DNA from: Lentimicrobium sp.
GTDB lineage: Bacteria > Bacteroidota > Bacteroidia > Bacteroidales > Lentimicrobiaceae
NCBI GenBank assembly: GCA_019429275.1
Contig: JAHYJC010000007.1
Span: forward strand, 1 to 64,000
Reading direction: 5' to 3'
DNA: 64,000 bases
In this document: positions 53,436 through 61,731 of the stretch, piece after piece
Position numbering within the stretch: position 1 is the first letter of the stretch
How the letters are laid out: each line of letters opens with the position of its first letter
Made by a program: the position numbers and the translations under genes
Notes under the pieces: model-generated
The model's input: only the letters and a program-made list of their open reading frames with translations
Databases searched by the model: none
Told to the model about the DNA's origin: nothing

Positions 53436-56414
53436 TTAAAATTCAACATTTACACCAAAAACAATGGTTCTTGACTGAGGATAGGTACCATAATCAATCC
53501 CTACCTCAACGGCGCTGTTTCCGTAGGCGTTAACTTCAGGGTCAAATCCGGAATAATTCGTAAGCGTAAAAAGGTTTTGTGCAGTAACATACACCGACAA
53601 ATTTTTGACGAATTCGAACATCTTATTGCTTTTAATTACATTATAGGCCAGAGTAGCTGATTTCAGCCTGAGGTAAGATCCGTCTTCAATAAACCGTGTT
53701 GAGTTCCGGACATTGTCCACATTTCCACCGCCAACAGCTCTCGGAATATCAGTATTCGTATTTTCGGGCGTCCAGCGGTTAAGCACATCTACCGATTGAT
53801 TTTTACTATCGAACATGCCCTCAAGATCTATCCGGGTTGCATTGAAAATATCGTTTCCGTAAGAGCCCTGAAAGAACAGGTTGAGCGTAAATTTTTTGTA
53901 AATAAGGTTGTTTGTAAATCCAAACGTAGTTCCGGGCATTCCATAACCAATTATAGTGCGGTCGCCCGGATCAAAGATGCCATTGTTGTTAACATCCTTG
54001 TAAATAATATTGCCGGTCTCAGGATCAACGCCTTCAGAAACATATCCATAAAATGTACCCAAGGGATCACCCACTTTTACGCGGGTTGCATCCTGGTTGT
54101 TGCTGTAGATTCGTCCAAAATAATACACCGGAGTATATTTAAGGCCGGTTACCTCGTTTTTGTTGAAAGAGATATTGAAGTCAGTATTCCATGTGAAATC
54201 CTTGTTGTCAATATTTACCGTACTCAAACTGAATTCAAGACCTTTGTTCACAATCTCGCCTGCATTGGTAAGAATTGAAGAGATGGGCAGCGAGCTGGTT
54301 AACTGAACATTCAGCAAAACATCCATTGTTTTTTTGTGATAAGCGTCGAAGGTGAATAAGACCCTGCCACCATACATGGTCAGGTCCAGGCCAAGGTTCG
54401 ATTGCCGTGTGGTCTCCCATTTTAAGTCAGGATTTCCGTAACTCGACTGGTAAATACCCGGCCCGGCAAGAGGATCCTGTGGATCGCGACGATAGTATGA
54501 CCAAAGGGCAAAAGCTGCATAGTCGCTCAGGCCTTCAACATTTCCGGTAACTCCATAACCTCCACGGATTTTCAGGTCATCAATGAAAGTATATTTGGCC
54601 ATAAATTTCTCCGATGAAAGGCGGTAACCAAGTGAGAAAGCCGGCATTGTACCCCATTTGTTTACGAGTTTTGAGCTTCCGTCGCGGCGGAATGATGCCG
54701 TTGCGTAATATTTACTATTGAAGTCGTAAGTTACCCTTCCGAAAAATGAAACCAGGGAATTTGCATTGCGCCAAGTTCCTCCGGTTGTTATTTGATTGGC
54801 TGCCCATATGTCAGTTACATTTATGTCTTCGGGATAATCTTTTCCTTCAAGATAAGTGCCACGCCCTTCATATTTTCGAAGCGAATTGCCAACCAGGACC
54901 GAAAGGGTATTGTCCCCGGCTTTCAAGGTGTAATCAAATAAATTTTCCAACTGCCAAACCATATGATTGGAATTGTCTGACCGGCCTATCCCATGGTTCT
55001 GACGGCCATAATTGGTACGCATGGGATCGAGATAATAGTCCCAGCGATGGGCTGTAATATCAACACCGGTTCCGGACCTGAATTTAAGTCCTTTAAAAAG
55101 GCTTATTTCCGCTTCAACAGAGCCAAGCACCTTGTTGTCGCGCGATAACTGGTCGGGACCTTCCATATAAGCCACCGGATTTTCCCATGAGGGCTGGAAC
55201 GGATTCATGTCGAACCTCACCTTTGAATAATCCACAACACCCTGTTCATCTGTGTAGTCCTTAATATCTGCCTGATTGTAAACATTCAGAAAAGGCGGTG
55301 TATTCAATGCACTCATAATCACACCTCCCCTGCCTGAACTGGCATTGTCGGGCGTATCTTTTGAGCTGATTGACCAGGTCGATAAACTGGTTTTAACCTT
55401 AAGCCAGGGACGCAGTTCATTATCAAGGTTCATCCTGACGGTATAACGATCAAAACGGGAAGGTTGCACCATTCCTTGCTCTGTAAGGTAACCCCCTGAA
55501 ACAAAATACCGGCTTTTTTCAGTACCCCCCGAAAACGAAGCCTGATAGGATTGCTGATAACCAGTTCCAAAAGTCTCATCGGACCAGTCGTTGAATTGAG
55601 TCCAGGATGGGTCATAAGAAATCCCGATTTCATTCATCAGATCGCGGTATTGCCTCGTATTAAGCACATCAATCGATTTCCTGAGTTTTGAAACGCCAAA
55701 ATAGGTATTGAAAGTAATCAGCGGTTTTTCTGTATTTCCTCTTTTTGTAGTAATGAGCACAACGCCGTTGGCAGCAGCGGCCCCATAAATTGCAGCGGCA
55801 GCCGCATCTTTGAGAATTGTCATGGATTCAATGTCCTGAGGATTCAATCCATTGATATCGGTTGTTCTTATTCCATCAACGATGTAGGCGGGCTCATTGC
55901 CTGCAAGTACCGAAGTAGCACCTCGCACACGGACAGCCAGTCCCGAACCCGGTTTGCCCGAAGGCTGGGTTACCTGAACACCGGCGGCTTTCCCCTGAAG
56001 GGCCTGTGCAACTGTAACTATTGGCCTGTCTTTCAAGGCTTTATCGTCAACCACCGCCACTGATGTAGTGATATCCCTTTTCCGTTGAACGCCGTAGCCG
56101 ATTACGACTACCTCGTCAAGAAGCTTACTGTCTTCAAGCAGTGTAATATTGATGACGGTTTGAGTGGTTACCGGAACCGATTGAGTTATAAAACCCATAA
56201 AGCTGTATTGCAAAATATTACCAGGCCGCACTTCGAGACGGTAATTCCCACCAATATCTGTGGTTGTGCCTGTCGTAGTACCCTGTATTACTACTGTTAC
56301 TCCCGGTATGCCCTGGCCACCGGCATCAGTAACTGTACCCGATATCTGCCTGGCTTGCGAAAAAGCAAACAACGAAGCAAGGGTAAATGAAATTATGAGC
56401 AGTATTTTATTCAT
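53436..56414 (-). CDS. SusC/RagA-type TonB-linked outer-membrane importer, cluster 2
   Basis: This 992-residue protein has a signal peptide ending FAFSQ, a carboxypeptidase-like domain (ISGTVTDAGGQGIPGVTVV), the LLDEVVVIGYG linker, a plug domain (AQALQGKAAGVQVTQPSG, ILKDAAAAAIYGAAAANGV) and a barrel ending in a terminal aromatic residue (GVNVEF). It pairs with the SusD 12 bp downstream. Confidence 0.93.
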   Translation of the reverse strand: MNKILLIISFTLASLFAFSQARQISGTVTDAGGQGIPGVTVVIQGTTTGTTTDIGGNYRLEVRPGNILQYSFMGFITQSVPVTTQTVINITLLEDSKLLDEVVVIGYGVQRKRDITTSVAVVDDKALKDRPIVTVAQALQGKAAGVQVTQPSGKPGSGLAVRVRGATSVLAGNEPAYIVDGIRTTDINGLNPQDIESMTILKDAAAAAIYGAAAANGVVLITTKRGNTEKPLITFNTYFGVSKLRKSIDVLNTRQYRDLMNEIGISYDPSWTQFNDWSDETFGTGYQQSYQASFSGGTEKSRYFVSGGYLTEQGMVQPSRFDRYTVRMNLDNELRPWLKVKTSLSTWSISSKDTPDNASSGRGGVIMSALNTPPFLNVYNQADIKDYTDEQGVVDYSKVRFDMNPFQPSWENPVAYMEGPDQLSRDNKVLGSVEAEISLFKGLKFRSGTGVDITAHRWDYYLDPMRTNYGRQNHGIGRSDNSNHMVWQLENLFDYTLKAGDNTLSVLVGNSLRKYEGRGTYLEGKDYPEDINVTDIWAANQITTGGTWRNANSLVSFFGRVTYDFNSKYYATASFRRDGSSKLVNKWGTMPAFSLGYRLSSEKFMAKYTFIDDLKIRGGYGVTGNVEGLSDYAAFALWSYYRRDPQDPLAGPGIYQSSYGNPDLKWETTRQSNLGLDLTMYGGRVLFTFDAYHKKTMDVLLNVQLTSSLPISSILTNAGEIVNKGLEFSLSTVNIDNKDFTWNTDFNISFNKNEVTGLKYTPVYYFGRIYSNNQDATRVKVGDPLGTFYGYVSEGVDPETGNIIYKDVNNNGIFDPGDRTIIGYGMPGTTFGFTNNLIYKKFTLNLFFQGSYGNDIFNATRIDLEGMFDSKNQSVDVLNRWTPENTNTDIPRAVGGGNVDNVRNSTRFIEDGSYLRLKSATLAYNVIKSNKMFEFVKNLSVYVTAQNLFTLTNYSGFDPEVNAYGNSAVEVGIDYGTYPQSRTIVFGVNVEF

Positions 56415-56522
56415 ATCCTTGTATTTTTATTTTTCGAATTTCTTTCGTGAATTTAAAATGGGGAAAGCAAAATAAGACCTACCGTTATTACCATCTGAAT
56501 GTGTAATACCGGCAGCTTATGA

Positions 56523-58286
56523 TTATCTTTCCAAAACTGTTGACCATGAAGCACTTCCATCGTGATTGGATGATACATCGACGGTTACAAACAGATATTC
56601 TTTTGTCCCGGTATTTGCATAGCCCATTACCTCGTATGTATTGGTCAGATTGCCCCCATTGGGCAGATTGGTTGGAGTGCTGTTTTCTCCACCATAATAT
56701 CCTTTATAAAATCCAAGGAAAGCTGCCTTGTTGTCACCATTGGTAAGCGTTATTTTAGCGCGGTTATTACCTGAAGCCGGAGCAAATGAATAGGTGTGAA
56801 TGCCGCTACCAAAGGCCGCTCCGTTTCCGCTGGCTGCAATTTCTGCATCGGAAATACATCCGTTTTCACCACCGAAATAACCATCATTTCTTCCATCGCC
56901 ATTGGTTTTGTACTCATATATACCTCCAGCACTGAATATAAACTCATCGTTAATAATGCATGACCAGTCATCTGATCCGGAAGCTGAACCATCTAAAGAG
57001 CTCAGCGGAACGCTGTACCAGCCATCGCTGCCCATTGCGGGCCCAACGAATATAGATTTTTCCGCCAGTCTCACTTTCCATGCAGATCCGGGAAGTTGCG
57101 CAGCAGTAAGTTCTGTGGTGGAGATAAAAAAGAACTTTAGGGTTGTACTGAAACCATTTGGATTGGTAGCCGTAAGCTTTACATTGAAGGCTCCATCAGT
57201 TGCATAGGTATGAATCGGATTTTCTTCGGTTGAGGTTTGTCCATCACCAAACTCCCACAAATAAGTTTCTGCAAGTGTGGTAGTGTTGGTAAAAGTGATG
57301 GTTCGGCCATTTACTTCAGCAGTAAAACCGGCCGAAGGTGCAGGCCCTGGAATCGGGGGTTCGTCGGCGGGATTATCATAATGTACGAGAACGAATCTCC
57401 AGTAAGCAGGTTGAGGAGACGAGCCGCCTGTCATATAGCTGGTTTGAAGCACCAAAGTATCGACCGGGCCATCAGATAGCTTGATAATTTTGTAAGTAAC
57501 TGATGTTTGAGGGACTGTGACTTCCGCATCTGTAGCAACTTTACAAAGACCAACATACGCACCCAGTCCAATAACTTTCAGGGTAGGATCTGCCCCAGAT
57601 GTCAGTTCAAAACTGTGGGTTCCGCTACTCCATGCCGAAAGATCCTCGCCACTGATGCCCTCCATTCTGTCGGTTGAAGCGCATAAATTAGACGGAAAAA
57701 ACACATTTCCTTCGGCCCAGTAATCGCCTTTGGCATCGAACACCATAGTACCACCGCGTTGGAATATCCATTCATCGTTGAGCATACATGGGCGGTTGGC
57801 TAGCTCGTCGTTCTGACGGCCCATAGCCCACCAGATGGATGAAAAATTTGCCGGACCTACTTCCAGAGGATATCTTCCGGTACTTACATCCCTGATCAAT
57901 TTCCAGGTTTTTGAGGTTGCTCCTACCAACATGGCCAGGTCAACATCAGGATCGGCAATTGGAATTTTTACTTTGTAAACGTCTTTTGCTCCATTTGAAG
58001 CTGTAGCAGTAAGAGTAACTTCATAGAGGCCTTCGGCCTGATAAATGTGAACCGGATTTTTTTCACTCTCAAGGGTAGTACCATCGCCAAAATCCCAAAG
58101 GATTCCGGGTGAGCCTTTGATCGAGTTGGCAAAACTGGTAAATGTAACTTTCCGAAAATCTGCCTCATCAACTACGAAGCTAAATCCGGCAATTACATCA
58201 TCATCCTTTTCCTTTTTGCAGGCTGAGATCTGGACAATGACCAGAAGCAACAAAACGGCCCATTGGATTTTGAATAATTGTTTCAT
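56523..58286 (-). CDS. PKD-domain surface lipoprotein with internal duplication (probable glycan-binding protein)
   Basis: This 587-residue protein has a lipobox with Cys23 (QISACKKEKDDD). Two PKD domains (about 32-112 with WDFGDG at 64-69, and about 317-392 with WEFGDG at 344-349) each precede a module of about 190 residues. These modules share a Trp-start segment (SKTWKLIRD and GSAWKVRLAEK), an LNDEWIF/INDEFIF motif and a SGTHSFEL/SGIHTYSF motif, so the protein is a PKD-module tandem duplication. It lies 108 bp before SusC on the same strand, which fits a SusE/F-like surface glycan-binding protein, although such genes usually follow SusD. No catalytic residues were seen. Confidence 0.78.
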   Translation of the reverse strand: MKQLFKIQWAVLLLLVIVQISACKKEKDDDVIAGFSFVVDEADFRKVTFTSFANSIKGSPGILWDFGDGTTLESEKNPVHIYQAEGLYEVTLTATASNGAKDVYKVKIPIADPDVDLAMLVGATSKTWKLIRDVSTGRYPLEVGPANFSSIWWAMGRQNDELANRPCMLNDEWIFQRGGTMVFDAKGDYWAEGNVFFPSNLCASTDRMEGISGEDLSAWSSGTHSFELTSGADPTLKVIGLGAYVGLCKVATDAEVTVPQTSVTYKIIKLSDGPVDTLVLQTSYMTGGSSPQPAYWRFVLVHYDNPADEPPIPGPAPSAGFTAEVNGRTITFTNTTTLAETYLWEFGDGQTSTEENPIHTYATDGAFNVKLTATNPNGFSTTLKFFFISTTELTAAQLPGSAWKVRLAEKSIFVGPAMGSDGWYSVPLSSLDGSASGSDDWSCIINDEFIFSAGGIYEYKTNGDGRNDGYFGGENGCISDAEIAASGNGAAFGSGIHTYSFAPASGNNRAKITLTNGDNKAAFLGFYKGYYGGENSTPTNLPNGGNLTNTYEVMGYANTGTKEYLFVTVDVSSNHDGSASWSTVLER

Positions 58287-58657
58287 TTTGGTTGGTTTGG
58301 TTGGTTATTATTGTTGGTTTGAAAATTTTTAATTTTAAAATGCTGGAAACTGATAAAGTTAATTGAAAAATAAATCAATGCTACTTTTTACGTTGGTTTT
58401 TTAAAATTTCATTCCCCGGTGTTTCTGTGAAATAGAAAATGTTGGGCCATTGAAAAAAACAACTGGTAATCAATACAATACGTTTGTGTAAATTATACAC
58501 TAAGTAAATGTAAAAGTAAGAAGACTTCAAACACAATGCAAAAAAAAATCAACAAACAAATAATATGTATAGTACTCAATATCAGCAATATATTATAGAT
58601 ACAATTTGTATCCTCAATTTAAGAACAATAAAATATCAGCAAAAAAACTGTTCAGAT
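58287..58657 (-). promoter_or_regulatory. Leader region of glycan cluster 2
   Basis: This AT-rich stretch between the cluster 2 start and the agmatinase terminator should hold the cluster promoter on the minus strand. A TTGGTTGG-type repeat (58289-58313) lies right before the start codon. I could not place a clean TAnnTTTG box and saw no gene. Confidence 0.4.
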
Positions 58658-58686
58658 AAAAAAAACTGTCGGTTTTTAACCGACAG
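58658..58686 (-). terminator. Rho-independent terminator of the agmatinase gene
   Basis: CTGTCGGTT (58666-58674) pairs perfectly with AACCGACAG (58678-58686). On the minus strand it is followed by eight U (58658-58665). Confidence 0.9.
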
Positions 58687-58802
58687 ACAAATAAAATTTT
58701 TGCAATACTTGCAATTAACCAGATACCGAAAATGGATTTTATGCCTTGATTAACAATTATCTTAATTCAAGAATGATGTTATAGAATTTTGCCTTGGATC
58801 AT

Positions 58803-59678
58803 CTATTTTAAACCGGAGTTAAACCTCAGGGTAATCAGGCTGCTAACCAAACGGGCTGCAATGAAATTCGGGGCTTTATTGTATTTGATTGGGGTAAGAC
58901 CTGAAATACAAACACCAGTCAGAGCAGATTTCTCGTTTATCTTTTCCAGAATTCCCATCAACATTTGCCATTCCATGCCACCGGGTTCAGGAGTTGCCAC
59001 AGCAGGCATAAGAGATGGATCAAGAACATCCAGATCAATGGTAATAAAAACATTTTTTGATAGTTTATTCAGCAGATCATACATCCATGTTCTGTTACCG
59101 GTATCTTGAATATTATCAGAATAAAAAATACGGCCGGGCTCCATAATTTCACGTTCCTGGGCACTCATACTTCGAATTCCGACCTGCACAACAGGGGCGA
59201 CCAGAATTGCATGTGACATTACACAATGATGATTCAAATTGCCTGTTCCTCTAGCACTTTTTATGCCTGCATGGGCATCAAACTGCACAATGGTAAGGTC
59301 TTCATCTTTATCCCTGTAAAAATCAGCAAAAGCTCTGAAGGCACCAATAGCAACAGTATGTTCGCCACCCAGTATTACCGGAAATTTCTTTTTTTTCAGC
59401 AGTTGTGTAACCCTGGTCTGAACCTCTTTTATCATTTTCTCAACATTGCGCTCACGAATAGTTTCTGAAGTATGTATTCCTGCTTTCCAGGCTTCAGAAT
59501 CGGTGTGAATATCATAGAGGTCAATAGAAGTGGAGGCTTCAAGGATGGCTTCAGGGCCTTTATCTGAACCTTTAAACAAGGGATTTGAGCCTTCGAAAGG
59601 GACCGGAATAATAACTGCTTTTGCACTTTCGACAGATGAGAACGGTTCAGGGATTGCTCCAAATTGTTTCTGTTTCAT
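58803..59678 (-). CDS. speB: Agmatinase (ureohydrolase) with two missing active-site acids
   Basis: This 291-residue ureohydrolase would convert agmatine to putrescine and urea. Family motifs are GGEHTVAIGAF (104-114; Mn ligand His107), DAHAG (134-138) and TIDLDVLDP (213-221; Asp215 and Asp217). In active arginases and agmatinases the second motif is DAHxD, whose last Asp bridges the Mn ions; here it is Gly138 (GGC, one base from GAC). In the C-terminal VxELxP-type motif the guanidinium-binding Glu is also replaced, by Gly260 in ISGLTPI. The frame is otherwise intact and the length is normal. It may be inactive, changed in function or decaying. It lies about 105 bp downstream of the arginine decarboxylase gene. 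Confidence 0.85.
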   Translation of the reverse strand: MKQKQFGAIPEPFSSVESAKAVIIPVPFEGSNPLFKGSDKGPEAILEASTSIDLYDIHTDSEAWKAGIHTSETIRERNVEKMIKEVQTRVTQLLKKKKFPVILGGEHTVAIGAFRAFADFYRDKDEDLTIVQFDAHAGIKSARGTGNLNHHCVMSHAILVAPVVQVGIRSMSAQEREIMEPGRIFYSDNIQDTGNRTWMYDLLNKLSKNVFITIDLDVLDPSLMPAVATPEPGGMEWQMLMGILEKINEKSALTGVCISGLTPIKYNKAPNFIAARLVSSLITLRFNSGLK

Positions 59679-59783
59679 AATCAGGATTTATTTGGTATGC
59701 GCAGAGTTAATGAAAATTATAAACCGGAAAAGAGGAACCCGGTTATCAGGTCGAAGCAAAAATAAGCAAGTTAAATATAAAAA

Positions 59784-61175
59784 TCAATAGCCCAGAATCC
59801 GGAGCATAGATTTATGTGTCTGTTCCTTGGCAAAAAGTTTGGTAGTATATTCACCTTCTTCGTCAAGGTCAATGATAATATGCTTAGGAGCAGGTATCAG
59901 GCAATGCTGTATTCCGCCATACCCTCCAACCGATTCCTGATAAGCTCCGGTGTGGAAAAGTCCAATATACAAAGGCTCTTCATTATCCAGTTTAGGAAGG
60001 AAAATGGCGTTGGCATGGGCCTCGGCGTTGTAATAATCTTCGCTGTCGCAGGTAAGTCCGCCAAGGAATACCCGTTCGTATTCCGAATCCCACTTATTTA
60101 TCCCCAATAAAATAAAACGCTGGTTCAATGCCCAGGTATCGGGCAGGGTTGTCATAAAGGAAGAGTCGATCATATTCCACAACTCCCTGTCGTTTTGACG
60201 CTTTTGGTCAATAATTGAATAGAGCACTGCTCCACTTTCACCCACAGTATATGAGCCGAATTCAGTAAAAATATTAGGCTCAGGGGTATTGTTCCTGTCG
60301 CAGATCATTTTAATCTGGGCCACGATTTCATCAGCCATATATTCATAATCATAATCAAATGATAAGGAATTTTTTATTGGGAAACCGCCTCCAATGTTTA
60401 AGGAATCAAGTTCAGGACAAATATGCTTGAGTTGACAGTAAAGATTGACACATTTCGAAATCTCATTCCAATAATATGCCGAATCTCTTATTCCGGTATT
60501 GATAAAAAAATGCAGCATTTTAAGCTGAAATTTTGGATTGTTCTTGATTTTCTCCTCATAATATGGAATTATATCGTTGTACCTGATGCCAAGTCTGGAA
60601 GTATAAAATTCGAATTTTGGCTCCTCTTCAGATGCAATGCGAATACCGATTTTACATTTACGGGTGATGTTCTTGTCCAACTGATCCAGCTCAAACTTGT
60701 TATCGAGAATGGGTATGGTATTTTCAAATCCTTCATTAATGAGATTTGAGATATTTTCGATGTATTGAGGCCGTTTGAAACCATTGCAAATCACATAGGT
60801 TTCCTTACTAATCAAACCCTGATCATGAAGCGTTTCGAGCAGAAAAATATCAAATGCCGAAGATGTTTCAAGATGCACTTCATTTTTAAGTACCTCTTCC
60901 AGCACAAATGAAAAATGCGAACTCTTTGTACAATAACAATAATTATAATCTGCCCTGTAGTCGCTCCGGGCTATGGCAACATTAAATAATTTCTTGGCTC
61001 TTTGTATCTGCTGACTTATCTTGGGCAAGTAGGTTATCTTGAGTGGAGTTCCATACTGTTTAATGATATCCATCAGAGGAATATTATGAAAATAAAGCTC
61101 TCCGTCTTCAACACGGAATTCGTCCTGAGGAAAATCGAATGTCTGTTCGATAAGATCCAAATATTTGTTTTTCAT
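59784..61175 (-). CDS. speA: Arginine decarboxylase-like PLP enzyme (alanine racemase fold)
   Basis: This 463-residue group IV decarboxylase has the PLP lysine in YCYCTKSSHF (Lys84), HLETSSAFDI (101-110), the phosphate-binding NIGGGFP (260-266), EFGSYTVGESG (305-315) and the catalytic TCDSED (Cys376, Asp377). It is shorter than the roughly 630-residue E. coli SpeA and matches the short arginine decarboxylases of Bacteroidota, though diaminopimelate or ornithine decarboxylase activity cannot be ruled out by eye. Pairing with the agmatinase gene supports arginine to agmatine. All expected catalytic residues are present, unlike in its neighbour. Confidence 0.85.
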   Translation of the reverse strand: MKNKYLDLIEQTFDFPQDEFRVEDGELYFHNIPLMDIIKQYGTPLKITYLPKISQQIQRAKKLFNVAIARSDYRADYNYCYCTKSSHFSFVLEEVLKNEVHLETSSAFDIFLLETLHDQGLISKETYVICNGFKRPQYIENISNLINEGFENTIPILDNKFELDQLDKNITRKCKIGIRIASEEEPKFEFYTSRLGIRYNDIIPYYEEKIKNNPKFQLKMLHFFINTGIRDSAYYWNEISKCVNLYCQLKHICPELDSLNIGGGFPIKNSLSFDYDYEYMADEIVAQIKMICDRNNTPEPNIFTEFGSYTVGESGAVLYSIIDQKRQNDRELWNMIDSSFMTTLPDTWALNQRFILLGINKWDSEYERVFLGGLTCDSEDYYNAEAHANAIFLPKLDNEEPLYIGLFHTGAYQESVGGYGGIQHCLIPAPKHIIIDLDEEGEYTTKLFAKEQTHKSMLRILGY

Positions 61176-61207
61176 ATTAAAAACTTGGATTTAATTGAAA
61201 CGAAATG

Positions 61208-61240
61208 CAAAATTATAACAATATTTAATTGAATTGTCAA
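61208..61240 (-). promoter_or_regulatory. Promoter of the arginine decarboxylase operon
   Basis: On the minus strand TTG (61238-61240), a 22-nt spacer and TAATTTTG (61208-61215) form a -33/-7 pair. The -7 box lies 33 nt before the ATG. Confidence 0.5.
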
Positions 61241-61731
61241 CGATTATTAATTAAAATTAAATAATCCGGATTAAATATAATTTTACAATCCGATCGGGAC
61301 AAATTTTAATTAAATGTTAATGTTAATTATTTATTATATTGATTATCTGATACATAAAATTTAAAAAAAAAGTTTATCACCGGTATTTGACAAATCCGGC
61401 TTAGTTAATTCTATTTTATTATATATATTTGAGAGCGTTAGATTAGAAATTGTAACCTAAATTAATTCATCATTTATAATGATAGATGAAATAAAAAGTC
61501 AAAAATAAATCAATCGACTCCATGGTTAAATCGCGTTTGGGTTCTATAAACCCGATTAATTTCTGATACCTGATCATTTAAAATATGAAAACCTACTGGA
61601 ATTTCTAAGGCAATTTTCGGAGAGCTAAAGTGTAATCGGATATCAATGAGAATAAACATTCTGACAGGACGAACATCAATTTAATGAATACAATTGTAAT
61701 AATTCTGATGAATAATTTATTATTGGCTAAC
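61241..61731. other. AT-rich gap without a supported gene
   Basis: The gap between arginine decarboxylase and the FtsX-type permease holds long AT-rich runs and several TTAAT-rich stretches. A weak trace resembling a permease N-terminus (61584-61650) is noted separately. I see no terminator with a strong T-run for the permease on the minus strand. Confidence 0.5.

Noticed and set aside
61584-61650. Plus-strand frame starting ATGAAAACCTACTGG and reading NFRRAKV then a stop then SDIN, like the start of an FtsX permease.
   Set aside because: Only about 10 residues resemble the family, and two stops interrupt it; too short to call a remnant.
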